This document shows positions 13,417 through 20,076 of a stretch of 21,327 nucleotides of DNA, one piece after another. Every line of letters starts with the position of its first letter. Position 1 is the stretch's first letter. The stretch covers positions 1 to 21,327 of the forward strand of contig JBFWIM010000020.1 of NCBI GenBank assembly GCA_050255995.1, in the 5' to 3' direction. The stretch is from Intestinibacillus sp050255995 (GTDB taxonomy: Bacteria; Bacillota; Clostridia; Oscillospirales; Butyricicoccaceae). A program made the translations under genes and the position numbers. Under the pieces are notes generated by a model. The model saw nothing but the letters and a program-made list of their open reading frames with translations, was not told the origin of the DNA and ran no database searches.

Positions 13417-15592
13417 CGCAAGCCTGCTGCGGGAAACACTGCGCCGGAACCTCTGGGCAGTGACGCTTTCAGTCCTCGGTTTCTTTTTCACGCTGCCGCT
13501 TCCTGTAGCAATGACGATTCAGAGCACCGCCAGCCGTCAGTTTGATACACCCCTGCAAAAGCAGGAAGAGATGTCGCGGCTGGTACGGGAAATGCTTGGG
13601 CTTTCCAACCCGCTGGTGAAGTTTGTAATTGTGGTTATGGCTGCGGTTTGCGCGATATCGATCTTCTCGTATCTGCATTCGCGGCAGAAAACCGACTTCT
13701 ATCACAGCCTGCCGGTTCGCCGAGGTACGCTGTTCACCGTGAACTATGCGGCGGGCGCGGCCATCGTGCTGCCATGCTATTTTGTGATGATGCTCGTCGC
13801 CTGCCTGATTGCGGTGGCAAGCGGCGTGCCGGATGCGATCGCGGCGGCGCATCTGCCCGTGACCATTGCAACGCACCTGGTCTTTTTCTTCGCGGTTTAC
13901 GCGCTGGCGGCCGTTTGCACCGTGCTTTGCGGCAATACCATTGTGTCGCTGCTGCTGATGGGGTGGGCGACGTTCTCGTTCTCCGGCGCGGCGGCGCTGT
14001 GGAGCGTGCTGCAAATGGCGTTTTACCGCACCTACGGGGGTATGGGCCGTGCAACCGAAATCCTGATCGAACGGCTTTCTCCGGTGGTTCAGTTCTTCAT
14101 ACTGCGGCCGGCGGAGTATAACGGAAAAACGCTGTGGTACTATAACGGGCTGGAAAATAGCGGCGGAATCGCGGGCATATTGGCGCTCTATCTGTTCGCC
14201 GCCGCCGCGCTGACCGTGCTGGCCTATTTTCTGTTTAAGCATCGCCAAAGCGAGCGCGCGGGCGGCGCCATCGCCTTTGCCGGACTGAAGGCACCGCTCA
14301 AGTTCTGGTGCTGCACGGTTATGGCAGTCGGCGTTGGCTGGATGCTGTACAACATGGTGGGAGAAAGTAAGTCCTGGATGTTCTTCGGTTTTGTGCTTGG
14401 CGGTGTGCTGACGCATTTCCTGATGGAGATCATTTACAACTTTGACTTTAAGGCGATCTTCCGCCACAAAAAGCAGCTGCTGGTTTATGCGGGCGTGTTC
14501 GCAGTGCTGATCGCCTGCATGCACTTTGATATTACCGGCTATGACCGCTATCTGCCGGACGCGGGTGAGATCGCAGCGGTTGACGTGCAGTACAGCGGCT
14601 ACAAGGGCGACGGCAGCCAGGGCGCGTGGCGGCCGGCGAACGGCAGTACGTTTGCCGATCTGACCGACCCGGAAAGCATTGCGGCTGCGGTCCAAATGGC
14701 GCAGAGCGGCGTTGCCGCGCTTGACGGGGAACAGGATCAACTGTCGCAGACACGGCTGGAAGTGCATTACCATAAAAAGAGCGGCGGCGAGATCAGCCGC
14801 AGCTATAGCATCCCGTATAGCGAGGACAATGACCGCCTGTTTGATAAAATCCGTTTCTCAGAGGAATATCGCCAAAAGCGCGCTCCCGCCTTCACCTTCG
14901 AGCTCACCGGGAACGACCGCGTCGATATCTACACCAGCGCGCAGCCGTATACCTCCTGGCAGGGCGGTGTGGGAACGATGGACATGAATCAGGACGAGGT
15001 CAAGGCAATACTCGAGGCGCTCCGCAGCGATACACTGCGGTTCACGCCGGAGCAGGCGAAAACCGAAGCGCCCGTACTTCGTCTGACGTTCCTGAATCTG
15101 ATGACCGAGGAGCAGAAAAGCAGGGTATATGCGTATAACGCGGGTTACGACGACGGTTCCGGCGGCGTACTGCGAAGCACAGAGGAAATTGCGGTATATC
15201 CGAGCTACACGGAAACGCTCCGTGCGATTGAGCGTTACACCGGTGTAACGCCGGTGCGGCTGACTCCGGATGACGTTTCTTCCGTTGCGCTGCATCTCTA
15301 CAGTCATCAGGATGACGAGGCTTACAGCGAAAAAATGCAGGCGATGGGTAAAACGGTGGGAGAGGAAACCGTTTCGGTAACCGACCGGCTCGACATCGCC
15401 GTGCTGCTTGAAAATGCCATCACAGATGCGGAACGCACTTCGGCGGATCTCCTGCTGCGGCTGGAGCCCTATGTGCTCGGGGAAAAGGGTTTTAACGTGA
15501 CCGTACAGCTTAAAAATGGCGCGACGACCCAGCTGTATTATCCTGTCGGTCAGGCGCCGGATCAGATTTTTGCAGAGTATTTCCCGCAATAA
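13391..15592 (+). CDS. ABC-2 type permease with large extracytoplasmic domain
   Basis: Membrane partner of the preceding ATPase. Seen: 733 residues. The N-terminal half has about nine hydrophobic segments (first at 22-43, others near 74-95, 117-141, 157-205, 258-280, 303-346 and 360-376). The second half (about 377-733) is hydrophilic and has no further membrane span. The motif FYHSLPVRRGTLF after the second span is typical of this permease group, and the tail resembles the DUF6449-type domain as I remember it; that name needs a profile search. The start at 13391 has GGAGGTG seven bases upstream and overlaps the ATPase gene. A frame extension upstream to 13286 lies wholly inside that gene and is not used. 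The large outer domain may sense or hold a substrate outside the cell. Confidence 0.88.
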   Translation: MTSKNSFFNASLLRETLRRNLWAVTLSVLGFFFTLPLPVAMTIQSTASRQFDTPLQKQEEMSRLVREMLGLSNPLVKFVIVVMAAVCAISIFSYLHSRQKTDFYHSLPVRRGTLFTVNYAAGAAIVLPCYFVMMLVACLIAVASGVPDAIAAAHLPVTIATHLVFFFAVYALAAVCTVLCGNTIVSLLLMGWATFSFSGAAALWSVLQMAFYRTYGGMGRATEILIERLSPVVQFFILRPAEYNGKTLWYYNGLENSGGIAGILALYLFAAAALTVLAYFLFKHRQSERAGGAIAFAGLKAPLKFWCCTVMAVGVGWMLYNMVGESKSWMFFGFVLGGVLTHFLMEIIYNFDFKAIFRHKKQLLVYAGVFAVLIACMHFDITGYDRYLPDAGEIAAVDVQYSGYKGDGSQGAWRPANGSTFADLTDPESIAAAVQMAQSGVAALDGEQDQLSQTRLEVHYHKKSGGEISRSYSIPYSEDNDRLFDKIRFSEEYRQKRAPAFTFELTGNDRVDIYTSAQPYTSWQGGVGTMDMNQDEVKAILEALRSDTLRFTPEQAKTEAPVLRLTFLNLMTEEQKSRVYAYNAGYDDGSGGVLRSTEEIAVYPSYTETLRAIERYTGVTPVRLTPDDVSSVALHLYSHQDDEAYSEKMQAMGKTVGEETVSVTDRLDIAVLLENAITDAERTSADLLLRLEPYVLGEKGFNVTVQLKNGATTQLYYPVGQAPDQIFAEYFPQ

Positions 15593-15618
15593 ATGAATGG
15601 CGGAAGGGGGAAGCTATA

Positions 15619-15942
15619 ATGAAAAAGCAGGGTCTGATGCGTGAATTCGCCGCGGTGCTGCTGCTTATGGCGACTGTGACCGGGATGTTCCGGCTCTATT
15701 CGGCCTTGCAAGAGCAGCGGGACGCAGTTATCTGGAATGTCAACGAATGCTGCCCGGATGTACGGCGCATTGGCCGTCAGCTTCCTTCCTGGCCTGCCGA
15801 CAGGGCCTATGCGGACGGTGAGCGACAGGAAAGCTTCACGGACAGACAACGTGGCAGCACCAGCGTCCGCATACGCATTCCCGTCTATGAGAGCCTGTTC
15901 GCCGCAGTGCTGTCCCTGCCCGGAAAGGCGGGCCGCGCATGA
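15619..15942 (+). CDS. Small membrane-anchored protein of unknown function, last gene of the GntR-ABC operon
   Basis: I do not recognise this protein. Seen: 107 residues. A basic start (MKKQGLMREF) is followed by one hydrophobic helix (FAAVLLLMATVTGMF) that could be a signal anchor, then a polar, Arg-rich, soluble region with a Cys-Cys pair (NECCPD). GGGGGAAG lies upstream of the ATG, and the start is 27 bases after the permease stop. The operon terminator follows 25 bases after its own stop, so it is transcribed with the transporter. Its position suggests an accessory subunit, but nothing in the sequence proves function. Absence of family features leaves some doubt that it is a real gene. 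Confidence 0.6.
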   Translation: MKKQGLMREFAAVLLLMATVTGMFRLYSALQEQRDAVIWNVNECCPDVRRIGRQLPSWPADRAYADGERQESFTDRQRGSTSVRIRIPVYESLFAAVLSLPGKAGRA

Positions 15943-15966
15943 CTGCCGGCCGGACGCATACACAGC

Positions 15967-16004
15967 AAAAGACCGCTTCCCGTTATTCGGGAGTCGGTCT
16001 TTTT
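15967..16004 (+). terminator. Intrinsic terminator of the GntR-ABC operon
   Basis: Arms AAAAGACCG/CGGTCTTTT plus TCCCG/CGGGA, with a two-base internal mismatch and a five-base loop. The outer arm runs on into a five-base T-run. Confidence 0.85.
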
Positions 16005-16080
16005 GCATGCGCGGTCACATATCCTATAGTAGCCGGAAGTGAAAAAGGGATTTTTTGTACAGCGTACGGATGCATTTGAC

Positions 16081-16109
16081 TTGACAAGATGTTAGCCAAA
16101 GCATACAAT
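16081..16109 (+). promoter_or_regulatory. feo operon promoter
   Basis: Perfect TTGACA (16081-16086), 17-base spacer, TACAAT (16104-16109). Expected start of transcription is near 16116, giving a leader of about 105 bases before feoA. That leader contains an inverted repeat CCGGCA/TGCCGG (16137-16142 and 16182-16187) and nothing else I recognise. Confidence 0.85.
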
Positions 16110-16110
16110 A

Positions 16111-16130
16111 TTGTTAACTCAGGTTAACAA
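16111..16130 (+). promoter_or_regulatory. Perfect dyad operator over the feo transcription start, probable DtxR-family box
   Basis: TTGTTAAC-TCAG-GTTAACAA: perfect 8-bp arms around four bases, beginning two bases after the -10. Its AGGTTAAC half resembles the AGGTTAGC-type half-sites of DtxR/IdeR boxes. The operon it controls ends with a DtxR-family gene, so iron-dependent autorepression is the natural reading (inference). Confidence 0.7.
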
Positions 16131-16220
16131 AACGCCCCGGCAGGAACCGGATGCTGTCCTGAAGCGGCGGTGTCGGGTGATTGCCGGATTTCTGGCGTTT
16201 AGAGGGGATAAAGACGAATT

Positions 16221-16442
16221 ATGAAGACCTTGAACACGCTGAAACCGGGCGAGTCCGGAATTGTGGAGAGCATCACGGCGGAGGGGGCCATGAAGCGGCA
16301 TTTTCTGGACATGGGTATCACTAAGGGTGTGACGATTACCATGGAACGCATCGCGCCGTTTGGGGATCCGGTGGCGGTTCGCCTGCGGGGATATAGCCTG
16401 TCCCTGCGGCGCGAGGAAGCGCGCAAAATCTGCTTGAGGTAA
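16221..16442 (+). CDS. feoA: FeoA family ferrous iron transport protein
   Basis: Small cytoplasmic SH3-like partner of the FeoB ferrous iron transporter. Seen: 73 residues, normal for FeoA, with the family pattern LKPGESGIVESI, RHFLDMGITKGVTI, and the end VRLRGYSLSLRREEA. The ATG is preceded by AGGGG at a rather long 13-base spacing, so translation may be weak. It is six bases upstream of feoB and first in the operon under the dyad-bearing promoter. In better-known systems FeoA is required for FeoB function, although how it acts is not settled. Confidence 0.94.
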   Translation: MKTLNTLKPGESGIVESITAEGAMKRHFLDMGITKGVTITMERIAPFGDPVAVRLRGYSLSLRREEARKICLR

Positions 16443-16448
16443 TTGGAA

Positions 16449-18461
16449 ATGAAAAAGAATAAGACGCTTGCCATCATCGGCAATCCGAACAGCGGCAAGA
16501 CAACGCTGTTTAACCGGTTGACCGGTTCGAACCAGCACGTCGGTAACTGGCCGGGAGTGACGGTGGATCGGAAAACCGGACAAATCCGGTATGACGGCGA
16601 AACTGCGGATCTCGTAGACCTGCCCGGCATTTATTCGCTTTCGCCTTACACGCAGGAGGAGATCATTGCGCGTTCCTTTGTGCTGTCGGACGAGCTGGAC
16701 GGTATTCTGAACATTGTGGATGCGGCAAATCTGGAGCGGAATCTGTATTTGACGCTGCAGCTCATTGCACTGGGTATGCCGATGGTTGTTGCGCTGAATT
16801 TCATTGACGACTGCCGCGCGCAGGGCATTGAGATCGATTGCGCGCGCCTGTCCGAGCTGCTGGGAGTCAAAGTTGTGCCCATCTCCGCAAAACGGGGCGA
16901 AAACATGGACGAGCTGCAACGGCTGCTTGTCGGAGAGATGGCGCCGCCCGCACGGCAGCCTGCTTATCTGCACGGTGTCGGCGCGGCGATTTCTCGCGCG
17001 GCGCGGGTGATTGAGCCGCTGCCGGTTCGCCGCGCCAGTCTGCCGTTTTACAGCGCAAAGCTGCTGGAGGGCGACGCTGCCATGAAGGCGCAGATCATAC
17101 TGCCGCCGCAGCTCGCCGCACAGGTTGAGGAGATCGCCTCCGGGCTTTCCAGTCATATGAACAGCCAGGATCGCGAGATGATTTTTGCGGACGCGATCTA
17201 TGACTTTGTGGAGGACGCGGTGCAGCAGAGCGTGACGCGCCCGGAAAATCCGCCGCTGACCACAACCGAGAAGCTGGATCGCATCATCATCCACAAGTGG
17301 CTGGCGCTGCCTATCTTCGCCTTTTTGATGTTCCTGATGTTCGCCACCACCTTCGGCCCCATAGGCGGCGTGCTGAAGGATCTGATGGAGTCGCTGATTA
17401 CCGGCGGGCTTTCTCCGGCGGTCAGGACGGCGCTGGCCGCGGTGGACGCGGCGCCATGGCTGATCGGGCTGGTCTGCGATGGCGTGATCGCGGGCGTGGG
17501 CGGCGTTGTCAGCTTTCTGCCGCAGATTGCCATTCTTTTTTTCTTTCTCTCTGTTTTGGAGGATACCGGCTATCTGGCACGCATAGCATTTATTATGGAT
17601 ACGCTGCTGCGTGGGATCGGCCTGTCCGGCAAGTCGTTTGTGCCGATGTTGATGGGCTTCGGCTGTACAACCCCGGCGGTAATGGCCGCGCGCACGATGG
17701 AGAACGAAAAAGACCGCCGCATGACGATTATGCTGACGCCCTTTATGTCCTGCGGGGCCAAGCTGCCGGTCTACGCGCTGTTCTCCTCCGCGCTGTTTCC
17801 TGAACATGCGGGGCTGGTTACGTTCAGCCTGTACATACTTGGGATTTTGGTCGCGATTTTTGCGGGTTTCGTGCTCAAAAAGACTGTTTTTCGAGGCGTG
17901 TCTGCCGGTTTTGTGCTTGAGCTGCCGCCGTATCGCATGCCTACCTTCAAGGGAACCGTGCTCAACATGTGGGAAAAGTCCCGCGACTTCCTGACGAAGG
18001 CTGGTACAGTTATTTTTCTCATGAGCATTTTCATCTGGCTCATGCAGAACTTTACGTTTAGCCTGCGGGTGGCTGAGTCTTCAGCGGACAGCATTCTGGG
18101 CGTGATTGGTACGGCGATCGCCCCCATCTTTACGCCCCTTGGTTTCGGGGAGTGGCAGGCCTCGGTGGCGCTGCTGACCGGACTGGTTGCAAAGGAGGCG
18201 GTCGTTTCCACGATGAGCGTTCTCTACAACGCCGGCAATACCGAAGCGCTCGCCGGGGTGCTGAGTACGGTGTTTACGCCGCTTGCGGGATATTCCTTCC
18301 TGGTGTTCACACTGCTTTATATGCCGTGTATTTCGGCTTTTGCAACGATTCGCCGCGAAATGGGCGGGCTGAAGTGGGCGCTCGGTGCAGCGGCGTTCCA
18401 GACGGTTCTGGCGTATCTGGTTGCGCTATTCATATTCCGGATAGGCTGTTTGTTGGTTTAG
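16449..18461 (+). CDS. feoB: Ferrous iron transporter FeoB
   Basis: Inner-membrane Fe(II) uptake protein with a cytosolic G domain. Seen: 670 residues. G1 is GNPNSGKTT (11-19), and the switch region reads HVGNWPGVTVDRKTG. G3 is DLPG (57-60) followed by IYSLSPY, G4 is NFID (117-120), and a G5-like SAKRGEN follows. A helical spacer leads to the membrane domain from about residue 285, with the two Gate motifs around GYLARIAFIMD/GFGCTTPA and the matching repeat GLVAKEAVVSTM. I chose ATG 16449, with GAGGT eight bases upstream, over the TTG at 16443. The stop overlaps the Shine-Dalgarno of the regulator gene downstream. Confidence 0.96.
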   Translation: MKKNKTLAIIGNPNSGKTTLFNRLTGSNQHVGNWPGVTVDRKTGQIRYDGETADLVDLPGIYSLSPYTQEEIIARSFVLSDELDGILNIVDAANLERNLYLTLQLIALGMPMVVALNFIDDCRAQGIEIDCARLSELLGVKVVPISAKRGENMDELQRLLVGEMAPPARQPAYLHGVGAAISRAARVIEPLPVRRASLPFYSAKLLEGDAAMKAQIILPPQLAAQVEEIASGLSSHMNSQDREMIFADAIYDFVEDAVQQSVTRPENPPLTTTEKLDRIIIHKWLALPIFAFLMFLMFATTFGPIGGVLKDLMESLITGGLSPAVRTALAAVDAAPWLIGLVCDGVIAGVGGVVSFLPQIAILFFFLSVLEDTGYLARIAFIMDTLLRGIGLSGKSFVPMLMGFGCTTPAVMAARTMENEKDRRMTIMLTPFMSCGAKLPVYALFSSALFPEHAGLVTFSLYILGILVAIFAGFVLKKTVFRGVSAGFVLELPPYRMPTFKGTVLNMWEKSRDFLTKAGTVIFLMSIFIWLMQNFTFSLRVAESSADSILGVIGTAIAPIFTPLGFGEWQASVALLTGLVAKEAVVSTMSVLYNAGNTEALAGVLSTVFTPLAGYSFLVFTLLYMPCISAFATIRREMGGLKWALGAAAFQTVLAYLVALFIFRIGCLLV

Positions 18462-18471
18462 GAGGTGCTGT

Positions 18472-18960
18472 GTGAAAGAACTGCATGAATCGGGAGAAAA
18501 TTACCTTGAGGTGATACTGGACATCCAGCGGGAGCAAGGCCGGGTGCGCTCGGTCGAGGTCGCGCGCAGGGTCGGCGTATCCCGCGCGAGCGTGAGTAAA
18601 GCGCTTGGCGTGCTGCGGGAGGCAGGTCTGGTGGAGCCCTCGTTTTACGGCGCCGTTGTGCTGACAGAGGCCGGATTCAAGAGAGCCAAGGAGGTACGCG
18701 CACGGCATGACCTGCTCTGCCGTTTTCTGAGGGACGGTTTGGGAGTTCCGGCGGAGATTGCCGAGCAGGACGCCTGCCGGATTGAACATATCGTCAGCCG
18801 GGAAGCGCTTGCGCATATCTCGCGCTGGATGTACCGGCAGGAACACGCGGGGGAGACTGCGCAGATGCAGGTGGAACTGGATAACGAAAAGCAGGATGAA
18901 CCGGATAACGAGCGGGATGAAGAAACCCCGGCCGAAGCCGGGGTTTTGTCCGAAGTCTGA
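18472..18960 (+). CDS. DtxR/MntR-family metal-dependent repressor, likely of the feo operon
   Basis: Winged-helix metalloregulator, 162 residues, GTG start with GGAGGT five bases upstream. Seen: helix-turn-helix VEVARRVGVSRASVSKALGVL (residues 28-48), then a dimerisation domain with the family signature DACRIEHIVS. His79, Cys102, Glu105 and His106 match DtxR, including numbering. DtxR Met10 is Asn here, and Glu13 matches the MntR Glu. Two ancillary-site residues of DtxR (Glu83, His98) are replaced by Cys83 and Glu98. Cys102 favours iron over manganese sensing (inference). There is no SH3-like domain; instead an acidic tail (from about residue 125) ends the protein. The last codons coincide with a terminator-like hairpin. 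Third gene of the feoA-feoB operon. Confidence 0.9.
   Translation: MKELHESGENYLEVILDIQREQGRVRSVEVARRVGVSRASVSKALGVLREAGLVEPSFYGAVVLTEAGFKRAKEVRARHDLLCRFLRDGLGVPAEIAEQDACRIEHIVSREALAHISRWMYRQEHAGETAQMQVELDNEKQDEPDNERDEETPAEAGVLSEV
18923..18947 (+). terminator. Terminator-like hairpin inside the end of the DtxR-family gene
   Basis: AAACCCCGGC (18923-18932), loop CGAA, GCCGGGGTTT (18937-18946), then TG; four Ts end the second arm. It lies 11-37 bases before the stop codon, so it is read as codons (part of ETPAEAGVL). The short T-run makes it a weaker terminator than the one that follows. Confidence 0.6.
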
Positions 18961-18977
18961 GAGATATTGTTTTTGAT

Positions 18978-19005
18978 GGGCGGCCGGGAGGCCGCTCACT
19001 TTTTT
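18978..19005 (+). terminator. Intrinsic terminator of the feo operon
   Basis: GGGCGGCC (18978-18985), loop GGGA, GGCCGCTC (18990-18997) with one G-U pair, then AC and six Ts. It lies 17 bases after the stop codon. Confidence 0.8.
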
Positions 19006-19010
19006 GCAGG

Positions 19011-19037
19011 AAAAAGGCCCGGCGGAATCGCCGGGCC
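19011..19037 (-). terminator. Intrinsic terminator of the ZIP transporter gene
   Basis: Perfect 9-bp stem GGCCCGGCG/CGCCGGGCC with a four-base loop. On the minus strand it runs straight into five Ts (19015-19011). It sits back to back with the feo terminator. Confidence 0.85.
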
Positions 19038-19067
19038 AAGAGAGCCTGTGGTGTGCCGGAGCCGGAG

Positions 19068-19862
19068 TCAGCCCAGTGCGACGTCGAGGATCATCATGAT
19101 GAGAAAGCCCGCAATCACGCCGAGGGTGCCGGCGTTGGAGTGCTCGCCAAGGTGTGCTTCCGGGATTAACTCTTCCACCACGACGTAGAGCATTGCGCCC
19201 GCCGCAAAAGAAAGCAGCCAGGGCATGAGCGGTTCGATGCTGCCCGCGATCAGTACGACGAAAATACCGAAAATCGGCTCTACAATGCCGGAAAGGCTGC
19301 CGCTGAGGAAGGCCTTGCGCCGGGAAAAGCCTTCCTGACGCAACGGAAGGGAAATGGCGGCGCCTTCCGGGAAATTCTGAATGCCGATGCCGACAGCCAA
19401 CGCCATTGCGGAAGCGTAGAGGGCGGGGTTTCCGCTGTGCTGCGCGGCGCGCGCGAAGGAAAGGCCGACGGCCATGCCCTCTGGAATATTGTGCAGCGTG
19501 ACTGCGAAAATAAGCAGCGTGGTGCGCCGCAGGGAAGAGGAAATCCCTTCGGGCTGCGCAGCTTCTATGTGCAGGTGGGGGAGAAGGCTATCCATCAGCA
19601 AGAGAAAAGCAACGCCCAGAATCAGTCCGCCCGCCGCGGGCACCCACCCAACACCGCCCGATGCCTCCGCTTCTTCGATGGCGGGTATCAGCAGGCTCCA
19701 GATCGAGGCGGCGATCATAACGCCTGCGGCAAAGCCAAGAAAGATGCGCTGGATCCCGACGTTCGCCTGTTTGCGAAAAAAGAATACGACCGCGGCGCCC
19801 AAGGTAGTCATGAGAAAAGTGAATCCGGTTCCCAGGACAGCCCAGGCCAGAGATTGCGGCAT
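19068..19862 (-). CDS. ZIP-family metal transporter (ZupT-like)
   Basis: Membrane importer of divalent metals such as Zn, Fe or Mn in the ZIP family. Seen: 264 residues with about eight hydrophobic helices. Helix IV carries HNIPEGMAVG (His124, Asn125, Glu128), and helix V carries QNFPEGAAIS. These are the binuclear metal-site motifs of bacterial ZIP proteins; the second has Gln-Asn instead of His-Asn, as in the GufA/ZupT-like branch. A short His-containing loop (LLPHLHIEAA) precedes them. The start has GGAGG eight bases upstream. It converges on the feo operon, which suggests, but does not prove, related metal use. No metal-box palindrome is visible in its upstream region. Confidence 0.92.
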   Translation of the reverse strand: MPQSLAWAVLGTGFTFLMTTLGAAVVFFFRKQANVGIQRIFLGFAAGVMIAASIWSLLIPAIEEAEASGGVGWVPAAGGLILGVAFLLLMDSLLPHLHIEAAQPEGISSSLRRTTLLIFAVTLHNIPEGMAVGLSFARAAQHSGNPALYASAMALAVGIGIQNFPEGAAISLPLRQEGFSRRKAFLSGSLSGIVEPIFGIFVVLIAGSIEPLMPWLLSFAAGAMLYVVVEELIPEAHLGEHSNAGTLGVIAGFLIMMILDVALG

Positions 19863-19885
19863 ACAGATACCTCCTTCCCGGTTGA

Positions 19886-19913
19886 TTTACATAGTATACT
19901 GTTAGCATATAAA
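19886..19913 (+). promoter_or_regulatory. Candidate promoter for the asnB leader
   Basis: TTTACA (19886-19891), 16-base spacer, TATAAA (19908-19913). It predicts a start near 19920 and a leader of about 155 bases before asnB. A minus-strand TATACT in the same DNA (19898-19893) could serve the ZIP gene but lacks a clear -35. Confidence 0.5.
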
Positions 19914-19944
19914 AATAATGCAGAATTGTCAAGAGGAGTTAAGA

Positions 19945-20064
19945 ATGGAACGTTTGGGGGCAGAGACGCAAAGTCCTGTATCGGACGGGAAAATACTACA
20001 TAGAATAGAGATGACGACAATGAAGCCTGATAGGGGCGTTCCCTGTCAGGCTTTCTTTTTTTGA
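19945..20064 (+). CDS. Possible 39-codon upstream ORF in the asnB leader
   Basis: An ATG with a good Shine-Dalgarno (GAGGAG, six bases away) opens 39 codons beginning MERLGAETQSPVSDGK. They run through the terminator hairpin and end in three Phe codons made by its T-tract. The TGA (20062-20064) directly precedes the asnB ribosome-binding site. No Asn codons are present, so it is not a classical asparagine leader peptide. Translation through the hairpin would oppose termination and could couple to asnB. It may equally be a chance reading of structured RNA. Confidence 0.3.
   Translation: MERLGAETQSPVSDGKILHRIEMTTMKPDRGVPCQAFFF
20023..20062 (+). terminator. Intrinsic terminator/attenuator just upstream of asnB
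   Basis: AAGCCTGA-T-AGGG (20023-20035), loop GCGTT, CCCT-G-TCAGGCTT (20041-20053), then TCTTTTTTT. It is very strong and ends about 14 bases before the asnB start codon, with no promoter visible between them. Two upstream segments can pair with parts of it: GGAACG at 19947-19952 with CGTTCC at 20037-20042, and CCTGTATCGG near 19974 with CCTGATAGG at 20026-20034. Confidence 0.85.
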
Positions 20065-20076
20065 AAGGAGAGCCTT

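Noticed and set aside
16119..17807. 562-residue minus-strand ORF opposite feoA/feoB
   Set aside because: Antisense shadow covering the operator and two well-supported genes.
19950..19990. c-di-GMP (GEMM) riboswitch suggested by GACGCAAAGTC
   Set aside because: Only this short string matches; the GCAAACC part, the GAAA-capped stem and the later GGTTACCG-like segment are missing.
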